Assembly: GCA_029448655.1 (NCBI GenBank)
Contig: JACCLO010000023.1
Span: forward strand, 145,573-209,572
Direction of reading: 5' to 3'
DNA from: Wolfiporia cocos
Taxonomy: Eukaryota > Basidiomycota > Agaricomycetes > Polyporales > Phaeolaceae
Length of the DNA stretch: 64,000 nt
Below, one piece after another: positions 32,762 through 45,600 of this stretch (position 1 is its first letter; each line of letters begins with the position of its first letter). The translations under genes were made by a program, and so were the position numbers. Under the pieces are notes generated by a model, which saw nothing but the letters and a program-made list of their open reading frames with translations, was not told where the DNA came from and searched no databases.

Positions 32762-33162
32762 TTAATATTTTTATTCGGTTTATGTCGTTGATCTTTGTTT
32801 TCGCCTTTTGCTGAGCACCATTGGTATTGTCCATATCGAGAGAAATTATGGAATGTACCTTAGCATTTCTAAGCGTATGCGATGACTATGGACGGCACAG
32901 GCCATCTTTGTATGTGATCTGAATCTGATTTGATACCCCGTGAATGACTGTCTGCGTGCAGTTTGCGTGGGCATTTCGACTTCAGTGATTTGCATCGAAC
33001 ACTCCATGGTGCCGCATTGTATGGATTGAGCTACCAGTGCGCTCCGTCTAGAGGTATGTATGTGATCACCCATCAAGAGTGCACATACATCATATCATCT
33101 TGCTGTGTTGAATTTCCCACACGCTTCCCGCCTCCCCGTGTAACCTCTGACAATAACAGGAA
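32762..33162. other. No supported gene
   Basis: Short interval between tRNA-Asp and the stop of uridine phosphorylase. Nothing recognised. Confidence 0.35.
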
Positions 33163-34521
33163 TTAAGCAGGGAAGAGGGGTAGAATGATATCACATGCCT
33201 CTGGTTCTATCTTGAAACTCGTCAGGGCCTCCAAGACAGCCCGGCCAGTCCAAGCCTCAACATCAGCAACCTGCTCAGGCGTAATAAAGTCCTGTGAAGT
33301 GCGCGACGCGAACACCATTTGTGCTGCAGCCGCTCTGATCCGCGGCCTCGGTTCGAGCAGGGCACCTCCCAGAGAACTCTCGGATATATTCTCCGGTTGA
33401 TCTTGGCTTGACGGCGGCGGGGAAGTCGACACGGCCGGCTGCACGGGCAGGGTGCTCACCGGCGGCCATACGATCTGAGGCCGATGGGTGGAGGCAGGCC
33501 AGTTGGCGGCGAGGTGGAGGATGTGGAAGGTCTCCATCTGCCAGGATTATTCAGTCCAGATGGTCTGCACGTGGCCGAGCGAAGCGATACCTCAAGGGTG
33601 GCCAGGTCAGGGTGCCGCTCCCTCAAGTGGCTAATGAGCCCGTCGTTGTGATCGGGGAAGGATGTCTGCCTACCCTGCGAGGAATAGAAGCTGCACGAGG
33701 CTCGACGGCGTGAATGAATGAATTCTGAGGCAGCTCATCACGGACCTGTCAGCAGAAGCATTGATATATTGATCGACAACGCTGCCTTTCAGAGTGGCCG
33801 GACGTAGCCTGACGAGTGCATCACGGACCTGGAGCGCAGTTAGCACCTGAAATGTTCACTTGGTAGAATTCCATCAGCAAAATTGACTCGCCGCAAGACG
33901 TAATTCAAGGTCAGCATCCACCTGAGGGCACGGTCGATCAGCTGTAATTGAAAAACGATAGCAGGGTCACGTACTGGTTTACTGATTCTATAAGCCGGTT
34001 CTTCTGACTGGCCAGTTTGAAAATCGAAGTCGTAATTTCTACTGACGGCAATGCTTGTTCTGGGAACAACCACGGTACCAACGGGTACATCTATTAATGC
34101 GCCGCAAGAGCCTAGCCTTCGCCATTGTCAGAGGCTTCACGAAGACCAGGGATGATGCCAGGATGCTATTGACCTAACGACCACCATGTCGCCGCGGAGG
34201 CACTCCCTGACCTCTCGCACGAAGAAGTCGGCATTGGGATACCCCATTCCTATGCTCACAATGGAGACAGGAATGCCATTGTAGCGTCCGCTAATGGTCG
34301 TAAAACCACGTTCCGAGTGCAGCACGAATGGCTTCGGGGTGCGGTCCAAGTACCCCGCTATTCCATGTGCGCGCGAAGGCGATCCTACAGTGACCTGGTG
34401 GCGCAGATCAGTAATTACACCACGGAACAGGCGAGAAGCAAAGAACCTACGATGCGGTTGGCAACTTCTCCTGCACGAATGCCAAGATGGTAGACGCGCT
34501 GATCAATTGTCCTGGGGAAAT
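33163..34521 (-). CDS. Uridine phosphorylase (PNP/UDP family); first exon not located
   Basis: The enzyme splits uridine with phosphate to uracil and ribose-1-phosphate in pyrimidine salvage. Five or more exons can be read in order: DQRVYHLGIRAGEVANRI, then VTVGSPSRAHGIAGYLD and HSERGFTTISGRYNG (phosphate/ribose site region), IGMGYPNADFFVRE, GSCGALIDVPVGTVVVP, SVVDQYINASADS, FYSSQGRQTSFPDHND (uracil-site region), DLATLE|METFHILHLAANW (ribose-contacting MET block) and IRAAAAQMVFASRTSQDFI to the stop tta at 33163-33165. An extra Pro/Ser-rich segment of about 50 residues (33350-33500) interrupts the domain after HLAANW. The block at 34521 begins after a GCAG acceptor, with an in-frame stop upstream, so a small start exon must lie further right. 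Confidence 0.85.
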
Positions 34522-37500
34522 CTGCGACATTTTAAATGTTCAAGTCAAAATCCTGCTTGTGTCTGTGAAAGGCACAAGGCTTACTGGCATCTACTATAAG
34601 ATCCTTCATCCTTCTTTGAAACGCTTATTCCGCTAATTATTTAGAGAGGAGGGCCCCAAGCCCGCGGAGAAGACCGGGGTACTGATCGAGGTTGCCGATC
34701 AGTTTGATGCCTATCCTGTTACACCCTGTGGTCACTACCTAAAGTCACAGCAATTTCCCGTCACGCTTTCCACGCTCACTTCGTACGACATTCCAGCAGT
34801 CTCCCCGAGAAGGGTTGAAGAATCATCTGACTCAGGCCCAAGCATCTGTTGGCCGAAACGGCCTGCTGAAGACGGATATGCTTGTCCTAGTCTTGGATAG
34901 AGTTTACTGCGGCTGATGGAAATGCGCCGTTCAGCCGGCAAACCACGCGGGAAACGTGTTTAGCCAAGGACTGATGTGAATTTGTCTCCCCGCATACCCG
35001 CCCAATAACCGCGACCCGAAATGTTCAAGAAACAACGTACAGATGCTTCCAAGACGTCAACGCGAAGCAGCGCATGTACCCTGCACATTCGACCCGACAG
35101 GACTCCAGTCTCAAACGAGCGTTCCTCTGCGTCAGCCTGAGCCCACGTTCCCGCCCAATTACCTCAAGAGCCTTCAGGACCAAGCATGGCTTTCATCTTG
35201 CCACGTTATGGCCTTCATCGTGGCACCCGCTCTTGCCCTAATTTCAAGTGTTTGATGCTGTGTGGTCGATCTGATAGGATATCTGGTTCATATCTAGGTT
35301 CTATCCTCTCCCTGATGAGTCGTCTATGGAAACAATTTGATCATCAATGATTCATGAAAGCGTTGCGTCCCAGAGAGAATAACCGCAAGACGTTTGCCGT
35401 TGGTGTTCGGCTGCACACATCGAGTAATCTGACAAACCCTCCACGGATAGCCTCGCGCTTGGGCAAGGTGATGGGCTGCCCTGCGACCACTGCGCAGAAT
35501 ACCTCACTCCGACTACATGTGGCTTATGCCATCTTCTGGGCGTTCCGACTGACCGCCAGAACGCGCAAGCATTCGACCGAGCGCCGCTTTGACCCCTGTT
35601 CCGTTCTGGCATGGACTGGCACCCGCGCGCTACGAGCTTTGATTTTGCTATGGCCAGCGGCTAATTTCCTCCATCGGTCGATGACATCACGTCAAGAATG
35701 TTTATCACAAGACCTCTCCGTCACATGTGGCGATTGTGCCTTTTCGTCCAGACTTAGCAGGCGACAGAGGCCTCATGACTATGCATCGGCATTGTGCCCA
35801 CAAGGACGGTCTCCGAGGCTTTGCTGACACGCCCCAGTGGGACAGGAACGTCCGAGAAACTCAGGTACGTGGGCACCCTCCGGCTTAGCGCATCATCACA
35901 TGCGCCGTGCATCGGTACACTTGCAGCCTGTCCTGGTCACTTGCTTAGCGATACTTCCATCTTCGACGAAGCGGCACGGTGGAGTAGTTGCTGTTCTCCC
36001 TCGATCAAGGCGCGCGGCCGGCGATGTCTAGATTAAAATAATACCCGGACTCTATCTCAGTGGCCGCACGCACATTGCTTCTGCCAAGTGGGCAGACCTG
36101 CGAGGAATATCGGCTTTGCATCAGCTCGAGCGCACGGTGCTGCCGCTCTGCTTGCTTCTATGTCCAGGATGTAGCCCCATATCGTCTGCAATCTGATATC
36201 GATGACTTGTGGCTTCAGACGCTCTGCCAGAAAAACTTTGCGAGCGTAGCGCAGCGCCTTCGTCATTGCCTTGCCTAGCAATGGAAGCACACTTGTCCGT
36301 TACTGGACTACAGGTTGCTCGAAATTGCAATGCGCTTACTGGTCGCACGGTGAGCGGTTTCACCCGTACGCTTTGGGACGGGTTGATCGAATCACTCCAG
36401 ACTTTATCGAACTGAGCGACCCAAATCAGTCGAACTGTGGTCTGCCCCGTTGCACTGTCGGATGACTTGCGCAATTGGTGAGGTACGGGTGCAGTGAGCT
36501 TGACGGACATTCCCGAACCGCTACGATATCACGTCAATGTCAGATGACGTCAGACAAGGAAGGTGCGGTCTGTCTCCGATTTAGAAGCGTTCGTGATACT
36601 AGCGCTGCGGCAGGCCAGGCTTTCCACCCAGAGCGTCTGAGTTCATGCCGACCGCCGTACGCGCTGCGGCGTTATGATGGCATCGTGCAGGATGTTTCCT
36701 GCGGACTCCCAGAGTCCTTGACATATCGAGCGGGCGGGAGGTCATGCACAGTGCTCATGTTCTGCCCTGTGACCCAAATCATAGCTCTGGGGCGGATTTG
36801 GGCTTCTTATGATGTCGTGGAACCTGAACTTGGCACCCACGCTGCAGGCGTGACTACTTCGCGTTCCCTGCAGCCGAGTTGCAGAATCGGTCGTTGACAG
36901 GTAGTGCCTATCTCTTGGTCAAGAGAATCCTATTGGCACCGATGGGGTCGATGGGGTGAGTTCGGGGCTAGTACGGGAACACGGTGATTCGCACTGCACA
37001 GACGGGACATACCGGCCTAAAGGCGCCCGAAGGAAGTGCACACTTCCTGCTTGCACCGCTCTGTCCACCCACCACAACTTCTATGAGTGGAATTGGACAG
37101 AGGGCAAGAGAGTGGACGTTGGGAGCGAACTATCTCGTCTTCCCAAATATGGAGACGTCAGCATCCCGGTCGAGTTCCGCGAATCCTGGATGTTTTCCGC
37201 CGCGAAGTAAAATCCCACGCGGAACATTACCTGTGGTCCTGGATCACTCCGATACCCGACTGCTGCTGTGACATCGGCCGTATGCCGTGTCTCGCCTGTT
37301 AAAAATACTGTACATCCTTGACCAGAAACGAACTCCTGGAAGTCAACGATTTGTTAACAGAGCGCAGCTGGGCATCATTCTCACATGGTGTTTGAAAACT
37401 GCTGCATGTCGTGAGGTTAACGGGCTTGCTCACCCACCTGGCATGTCAGGAGACTTTGTCGTCTTCAGCGCTGCTCCCTGGCGAGAAGAACGCCCGTATC

Positions 37501-37964
37501 GACACTAGCCGCATCTGGGATCGAAAAGCCTAGACGGCCACCAAAGCAGTAGGCCGCTCAGCAGATCCGGAACTTTTCGACCATTTCGCCAATTCTGGGT
37601 AATCCACCTGCATCCACAAGCCCAATTGGCCCAGCATGTTTTGGTGCCCGGCGGTCTCAAGCGCGAACATCAGCCGCTCCGAGGCTTTGAATTGTGACCT
37701 GATTTGCTTTTACAAACAATGCGGCTTCTCTTAACCACCTCGGTTTGACCGACACTCAAAATTGACTTCTATAGACCCGCAGATCGCAGTCATCCAGGCG
37801 TCCATATCTCCCCCGTCCAATCCTTGGCGGGCGTCTTACATAGTGGACGCTCAGTTCAGCTGATCCCATTCGTACTTGTTCCCGACTGTCTACGTGGGTA
37901 TCAGCAGCTGGAATTACGAGCCGTCTCTGAACTATCGTACAGGCACCGCGACATTGTGGCCCTC
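34522..37964. other. Long gene-poor interval
   Basis: About 3.4 kb contain many overlapping short frames on both strands without domain motifs, codon bias or consistent splice sites. The missing start exon of uridine phosphorylase should be near the left edge, and the HMG-box gene promoter at the right. No terminal repeats or tRNA were recognised. Confidence 0.4.
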
Positions 37965-39604
37965 ATGAGCTGCTTTCCACCAGGCATATACTACAGCGAA
38001 CAGGATGAGCCTGCCTCAGCCTACGCTGATACACAACATTACGACAGCCACGAGAGAGAGGGATCGATGTCCGGCTCCGAGAACGGCTCCACCTATGCTT
38101 ACTTGCCAGGCCTCAAAAGCGGGTCTGAACTGGATGGTCAGTGGACCGTGCTATGTTCAACACTCTTGTAACGTTATACTGCAGTGGATCCACATATGGC
38201 GTTGACGTCTCAGACGCTGAATGCAGATGGGACGCCCAAGCGTCCCATGAATGCATTTATGATCTTCGCGCGGAAGAGAAGGCCAGAGATATCTGCGGCC
38301 AACCAGATGATGCGCACAGGGGACGTCAGCAAAATCCTAAGTAGAGAGTGGAACACGATGAGTATGGTATGTGGCATGTATACTCCTCCTGAAAATCGTT
38401 AATGATCTGCATACAGTCAGAGAAGAAGTTCTATCTCGACCAGGCAAAGAAGCTGAAAGATAACTTCAACTCCAAATACCCCGACTATGTTTATCGCCGT
38501 CGACCGAACAACTCGCGCAGAAAACGAAAGCCTGATCCGGATCACGATGCGACGCCAGAGCACCCATCCGCCCTTGACATGGAGGATGCGATGGAGGAAA
38601 TCTCTCCAATAGGCACCGATGATATTGCAATCGACTCGCAGGGATATCAGTATGGCGTTACGTCACCATATGGCGGACACTCAGACTATGCTTCGTCGCA
38701 GTCATCTAATCTTTATTCTAACACGGGAGTTCCTATTTCCCCCCGCTACGGACAGCAGCCGGCTCCTACTACCCATTCGTCTTTGCCGTACTCACTTCAG
38801 TCGATGCCAGGAGTCGTCGGAGAGCAGAGACTTCCTCCTATAGTCAACTCCAACACTATGTCCCAAGGATTCCATGGATCCTTGACGCTTGGACACTCGT
38901 CCGTTTCGTATCCTTCCTCGGAACCACCTAGCGGATCCGATCTATGGGACGGCAGTAGGACCAATGAGACGAGGACCAGTTGGCCCCTTCTCCCTGCGTT
39001 AGACACGGATTTGGCCCGCCAGAGGGCGCGTTCGTTAGCCGGTATTAAATGGTCCGACTCTCCCGAGCTTAGTTACCGCTCGTGGTCGGCAACGACACCA
39101 TCGACTCCCTTCAGTAGCTCTAGTTCTTCACCCGGTCGCTCTGCCAATGCCAACGCAGCATTCCCAACCTTGACTTCGCCGTTCGTCCCAAATCCTTCGC
39201 CGCCACAGTCGGCCGCAGATTCGCTGCAGTCGCCAAGTTCGCGACAGAACATCGCGCCGGAGTATCACTCCCCTTCCTCTCCGCTGGCACATCGCGGCAT
39301 GGCTTCCTCGGGAAGGAACGGTGATGGTCAGCAACATCGTGGGTTTACTCAATCTAACGTCCTTCCCCTGCCCTCGGCAAATCCGTACCAATCCCACACT
39401 GTCTCTAACCAATTTGACCACATTCATTCACAATATCGCACAACACCTGGCTCTCCCTCGCTTCCGCCACCGCTTTTCCCTATTACGACGATGTCACCTC
39501 AATCAACCTCGCCGGCGGCTACATCATCGTCTAGCTCGGCGTCGGGACCTGGCTCGGCGTCTAACCTGGGATTTTGGGAAAGGCAGCCGTTCGATGGACG
39601 CTAG
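37965..39604 (+). CDS. HMG-box transcription factor (MATA_HMG/Sox-like)
   Basis: Sequence-specific HMG-box proteins bend DNA; in basidiomycetes they regulate mating, fruiting and stress. Three exons are resolved: 37965-38136, 38185-38366 and 38417-39604, giving about 513 residues. The N-terminus is acidic and Ser-rich. The HMG box is at about residues 66-135: DGTPKRPMNAFMIFARKRRP, SKILSREWNTMS, SEKKFYLDQAKKL and KYPDYVYRRRPN, followed by a basic patch (RRKRKPD) that may be a nuclear localisation signal. The last 370 residues are Ser/Pro/Gln-rich and low complexity, as in an activation domain. KRPMNAF plus YVYRRRP match the MATA_HMG subgroup. Target genes are unknown. It stands in a gene-poor setting. 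Confidence 0.9.
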
Positions 39605-41418
39605 TGCGGAGATACGGATAGAAATTTCTGCATAGGACAGATACTCACACATTGCCTTTCACTCCCCGTTTGATCTACGTTGCTACCCTGCTATTTATCG
39701 CTGTATATGATTACTCTGTGACATCGGCATTTTCAGACTTTATGAACGTTCACGCTGGCTATCACTTCACGAGCATCGCATCCGCATCCATAAAATTAGG
39801 CAAGTCAAAACTCGGTGGTATGTCTCAGTCGCTTGATTTCTGCAACCACGACATAACAACTCCACGTACACCGAACACAGTAACGGAATAGAAACCGATC
39901 ATCATAAGCTGCGAGGAAGGGCTCGGAATTTGTCTCTGTTGTGTCTGGGTGCTCTAGAATCCTAAGATGTTGTGGAGTGAGTTCTGGAATCACTGGCATG
40001 CGGTATCATAACTCTAGCGTAATCCGCGGTCTCGCGCGTTCAACCTGAGTCCTGACGGTTCCATCGCAGCAAGACAACCATAGAGCGTCACGGCCAAGGG
40101 AGCCCCATGACAGTCCCTATACCAAGCTCCGTGCCGCACAAACCATGTCATTTGTTCCAGACCTGTCATGCCTGAAGCACGAGGAAGTCAAAGCACAAGA
40201 GTGTGCGGAAGAAATGTTGAGGCGCTGCAGATTCACCAGCTGATCCCACTTCTGGCTCAGGTGCATGTCCTTCACGGATGAATGAAGATCGTGCCCCCAC
40301 TGGCGGTACCATCACAATTTCCATACTCAAAGTTCGGGTTCTGGACCGTTGGCGTGCGCGGAAGCCGTCCCAGTGCCCTGACTATCTCCAATTTTCGGAC
40401 GATCATTGCTTCTGCCTAGATTGGACTGCGTAGCGGACCGTCCGAAAGGAGGCAACTTCGATCTCTCTGAAACGACAGCTTGCATGTCACCGTCTCAAGA
40501 AGCAGAACCGTGGTAAACAAGGCACGCTGTTACGGCTGCCACCACGATGTGTCCTGCGAGAAAGCCTCTTTGTACCATGTGGAAACTGTTACACATACTT
40601 CGAAGGCGTCTGAGCCGAAAGATGATAATCGTTACAAGCAATGATGAAGTTGGTGTGTGCCGTAGGAAGGTATCTCACGCTTATGGTCATCAGGTAGCCT
40701 GATACAGGACAACATACGCCGGCGTGGATTTAAGGGGGCAATTTTCGTGCATAAGCAAACGTTGGCCTCGAACGGTAGCATCACGAAGTGATCGCGCAAC
40801 CATTAACTCTAGGACAGTGTTGACATAAGACCGAGAACGGGTGCACGTACATCGGAGACTTACAGGTACTTTGCGGCTCACGTGGAAGCGTCACTACATA
40901 ATATTGCCGGATCAATGCACTTAGAGGGGCGTAGGTAGACATTGGCCCCAGATGTTTCGCAGACTGAAGTTCGGATGCTTTGAGACGATGCGAAGCATCA
41001 CGAACAGACCACTTTCGAGATGCACCCCGGGCATCGCTACCTGATCGTACACCAACTGGGTAAGTTCTTAGCGGATACGAGAGATGCCACACAATCTCCT
41101 GCACCTTTGACTTTCTCACCGCAACACATTCAGCTGACACTGCGTCAGGCACCCAGGGACTCTGATACCGAACTTCAGGGAGAATACAAAACGGTCATTA
41201 ATGTCACATATATATAGCGGATCTACTCGCTGAGATGTATGCTGCTCGTACTGAATACGGCCTTGATCGCACTGAATTCCGGGTACTAGGTGAGCGGGAA
41301 AACTGAGAGAAACTTGTTGAGAGACACGAACTCGGACCGCTCACGGCCCGACGCGCTAAGTGGCGTCCGCCATTAAGGCGCCCGTAACTGCACTTGCCAC
41401 CCACGCTCTCTAATAGAT
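39605..41418. other. No supported gene
   Basis: About 1.8 kb between the HMG-box and reductase genes. Frames on both strands are under 125 codons and unrecognised. Confidence 0.4.
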
Positions 41419-42677
41419 ATGGCTGCTTATGTGTCGCCCGTCGCAGACTCCGCTACCATCTTCAAGGATGGCTTGTTCAATGGGAAGGTTCTGTTCTGCA
41501 CAGGCGGCGGTTCTGGTATATGCAAAGGCATGACTGAGGCGGTGGTATGTCAACCCTTGCCGGTGTCGCGAGCATGTCCGAGTTTGACAGAATTTACAAG
41601 ATGCGCCACGGAGCAAACGCGACAATAGTTGGGCGAAAGTATGTTTTACGCAATCATCAACTATTGCCGCACACATACCTTCCCTTGTGCAAATAGACTG
41701 GATCGCCTCATCGCTAGCGCCGATGAGCTGGCCAAGACAACGGGCAGACAATGCCTCGCAGTTCGAGGCGACGTTCGCGAGCCTGATCAGCTGAAAGATG
41801 CTGTTGCCAAGACGATTGAAAAGTTCGGCAGAATTGACTTCGTGATCTGCGGTAATGCAGCTGGCTGATAAGGAGTATTCATGCCTGTTGCTTACGCGCA
41901 GAGTGGCAGGTGCCGCGGGTAACTTCCTTGCTCCCATCTCGGGCCTCTCAGAAAAGGGGTTTAAGACTGTTATTGACATTGATACTGTAGCTCTACTTGT
42001 CAACTTAAAGGTGCTCGATATTGACCTACGACTGTAGATTGGCACATACAACACAATTAAAGCAACACTGCCCTACGTTAGGCAATCTAAGGGCTCGTAC
42101 ATCCACGTCAGTGCCACCCTACACTACAAAGGTCAGTCTCTATGGCATGATATTACATCATACTGACTGAATCGCTAATAGCAACCCCATATCAAATCCA
42201 TGTTTCTGCCGCTAAAGCAGCAGTCGACGCCGGTTAGAGAACACCTCCATTTAGGGCTGCCGCCTTGTATTGACAGATTGCTTTAGCCTCTGCTGTTCTA
42301 GCAGTAGAAGAAGGTCCCTGGGTTAGCATGATATCAACTATGATACTAGTTGGCGTGTGAACTGACCCACTTGACAGGGTATACGCTCCAATGTGATTGC
42401 GCCCGGACCCATCGCGGGCACGGAAGGAGCCGAGCGTCTTATTACAAAGGGGCACGATGGCGACGGCTGGGCTCAGCTACCTGTGGGACGATTGGGGCAC
42501 ATCAAAGACATTGCCAATGCCACAGTGTTCTTATTTAGCGATGCCGCGAGTTTCATCACCGGTCAGGTGCTGGTGGTAGATGGAGGCAGCGAGCATCTGC
42601 GAAGCGTAGGCCTACCTTACCCTCAGGCGATGCTGGATCCAGCGTCCGTGCAGAATATGATCAAGCCTCGCCTCTAG
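41419..42677 (+). CDS. SPS19: Peroxisomal 2,4-dienoyl-CoA reductase, SPS19-like (SDR family)
   Basis: It reduces 2,4-dienoyl-CoA with NADPH, letting peroxisomal beta-oxidation process unsaturated fatty acids. Exons by eye: MAAYVSPVADSATIFKDGLF and FCTGGGSGICKGMTEAV (nucleotide-binding Gly motif); MRHGANATIVGRK; LDRLIASADELAKTTGRQ to FGRIDFVIC; GAAGNFLAPISGLSEKGF to VIDID; GTYNTIKATLPYVR to SATLHYK; TPYQIHVSAAKAAVDA; SAVLAVEEGPW; GIRSNVIAPGPIAGTEG to the end. GAAGNFL and SATLHY are the DECR/SPS19 signatures that replace the usual SDR catalytic Tyr block. VVDGG near the end is also typical. The C-terminus is KPRL; the last three residues resemble a PTS1 peroxisomal signal, with Pro at -3. About seven introns, each roughly 45-60 nt, fit GT-AG. 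Confidence 0.9.
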
Positions 42678-45600
42678 CGAGTCTATGATGTTAATTGCAA
42701 TGTAACTGTAGCTTGTGGCTGTCTCCATAGCGATCACGGATTGTCGGATCGTGAATGTGAATCCTTGACAATACTCAGTACCTCGGTTATAGTATCGCTG
42801 CATCTACACACTACCCTCGGCATCGATTGCGCGAGATTGTGTTGAGAACCTTGCTCGTCGCTCGGACATTGATTAGTAACAGCCGTCATAGATCTCCGCA
42901 CATTGAAGTAACTCTCGATCTCAATTCAGTAACAATGCCATTTACGCCCCTTAAGGCCAAGTGATCTTGGCGCTGGGGCTCTATCGTGGCGGCAGGTGAC
43001 ATTAGGAAGCCGTCCGGCTAATCGCGAGAACTGCAAAAGTTATTTCGATCTACCGTATCTAATTCAAAGTGCCTGAGCATTCAGTCGACCTAATGCAGAT
43101 ACGATTGAGAAAACATGCTGTGGAGCCGATCTAACAGTGACGACAGGCCCATGCACAAGACTCGAGGATCAGGAAAAGGAACATAGGCTGCCAGAACGAG
43201 CACGAGAAGATACACTCGGCGTGATCACAAGACCAGTTCGAGCGCGAATACCCTGGGATTGGAAGAACTTATACGACGATGAAGCCGATACGAGGTCAGG
43301 ACGCTCATGCAGAGCGGCCTAATTTGACGCTACCTTGGATGAGTAACGGAAGCACCTTGCGCGGTCATGAGGATGTGCAAGCTCGGAGCAGGTGACCGGT
43401 GTGCGATGCAACAGAAATGCTCCCGTTTCCAGAACCACAGTCATCACCGGGTCTAACCAAGAGGGCGGACACTCCCATGCCGGACGCGAGCTCTGTAGTC
43501 ACGGATGCGCCGATTCTAGTCGTAAAGAGCTGGAAAGCCGCTAGCCATATTCAGGAGACGGTGATTCAGCATTACTCCGCCTGGAGTATGGATGTTTAGG
43601 TGAACGTGTGAGATCAGATCAGCTCCAACTAGATCAAATTGCGGAAACTCAGGAAAGCAGAATGCGGATCTCCCGATGGCAGCGTATTAGAGCATACGAG
43701 TGAAGCAGGGAGCCTCAAAAAGGAACCAGATGTACTGCATTTGGGGTATCTGCGCGTACTTCCAGGAGACTTCAAGCAGATACATACGGTCAGGCTGCCG
43801 ATATCAGATATTTGTTTTCATCGTTGACATTTCTGTCCCCCATGTAAGCGAAATTGAGCGATACGAGAAATCCGGATGTTTGGATAGCTTTCTGAGGTGT
43901 CCCCAAAAGCGCGAAAGCACGAGGATTCAACAACAAATTAGCACGATACAGCTTGACAATGTCGGATTTTGCCAAGAGGAATCCACGAGCAGAGTCTGCC
44001 ATATCTTTACAATCCAGGGTACATGTGTGTGCCTTACGGACCAGCGCCGATGAGAGCTTGTCCTGTCAAAATGAAGAGATCAGTCATCGGATACGAGAAG
44101 AATCCACGGCCGAACTGATGGCCCGCGGATTGCTTGCGGTCGGGGCGGATTGTCTGGATATTCCAGACTCTCGCACATGCATGTGGGACGAAGAGAAGTT
44201 GCCTCAGTGGGCTCGACCCTCGGCATTGCGCGATGCTTCGGAATCAGCAAAACTCGTGCACTTCGGATCGTTCCACGTAAAAAGTGTGGAGACTAGCATC
44301 ATGAGCACTGTACCCGTCGACATCTTGAAGCCTCGGAAGAGTAAGATGGAGTCTGATGCGCTGAGATGGGAACATCGCTTCATCAGAAAGTCCAGAAAGT
44401 TCCAGCGGTAGAGCGTGACAGCATATCTTGCTTATCGTTCCCGCATCGTCACCACGTAAGGCTTGTAGAGCTGTATATAATACCTGGGCCACAACAGTCC
44501 TTGGATTTTCTGTGAAGCCTGACAAGCAGCATTGTACTGGTTGTCTATGAACGTGAAGCTATTTGCCAGCGATAGTCTAGATACGCGCGAACTACATACA
44601 AGCGCAATGATCAATGAGCTAATTGGTAGAAGCCGCGCAAATGTCGAGATATGAGTTGCAATCGAACCAGGTTGTAAGAGGAACGCACATCTTCTTTCGC
44701 TATCAGTGGATTGTTGTTTCATAAGCAACCAATCCGATTCCTCGAATTCCAGAAAGTGAGGTTATCCTTATTGATTGTGAGGTTCGGAGGCTCGGAGATG
44801 GTGAGATCAGCCATACTGTCTGTGTGCTTGAAGCTTATTGACAAGCAACAAGTAGGTCTTTAATTCGTCAATGTCAGTCGGAGGGTGGCGGTCCGGTCAT
44901 CGTTCACGATAGGAGCAACAGTTCAACTTTTCTAAGGTGAAACAATGTTTACTGGAGGGAGGAACAGTCGGTGTGACATCATAGCACCCCCACAGCTCTG
45001 TTGAGACGAATGCGCCGGCGAAATCAACGGTATGCACCATTGACCCCCTCAACAAAGTTTAGGTGGGGAGCTTGAGTCTCTGACACTACAGGTATTGCAT
45101 ATTGAACCTAATCCTTTGTTGAAATCGCCCACAACTTTTATAGGTGGGCTACAAACGACCAGAGGTTGGATAGCACGAGATATCTCAAAAAGGCAGGTGT
45201 GTGGAGTGCACCAGCAGCTGCAGCCAGCCAGCCACTACAGGTCATGAGTTCGTTCCTCGCTCGCTCTCACCTTTGTTCCTGGATGCTGTTTTACGGCATC
45301 ATGCTTCTGAGTGGAGCAGCTGATGGCGATCTACGTCTCACATGCGCACGGTCATCTCCTAATGAGCTCAGGTCTCGTGGCGATCGGAGTCATGAACCGG
45401 GAACATTGAAAAATGAATATGTTAGGTATACCGCGGTAACTGCCTGCACCTGACGGCTAACGGTGTGTTCTCGCTAGAAAAGCACACTTCCCATAAATCC
45501 TCACACTCGGTCAATGTTATAGACCGCTTCCATAGCCACGCGGATGTCAAACCAATGTTGCATATTTAACGGTATGATGCGAAGATAGGTGACATGATCC

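Noticed and set aside
36475..37508. Series of overlapping plus-strand frames that might be a gene
   Set aside because: No conserved motif, no consistent donor/acceptor chain, and equal openness in neighbouring frames.
43137..44411. Chain of plus-strand frames of 60-150 codons
   Set aside because: Polar random-looking composition and no recognisable domain; no splice sites joining them convincingly.
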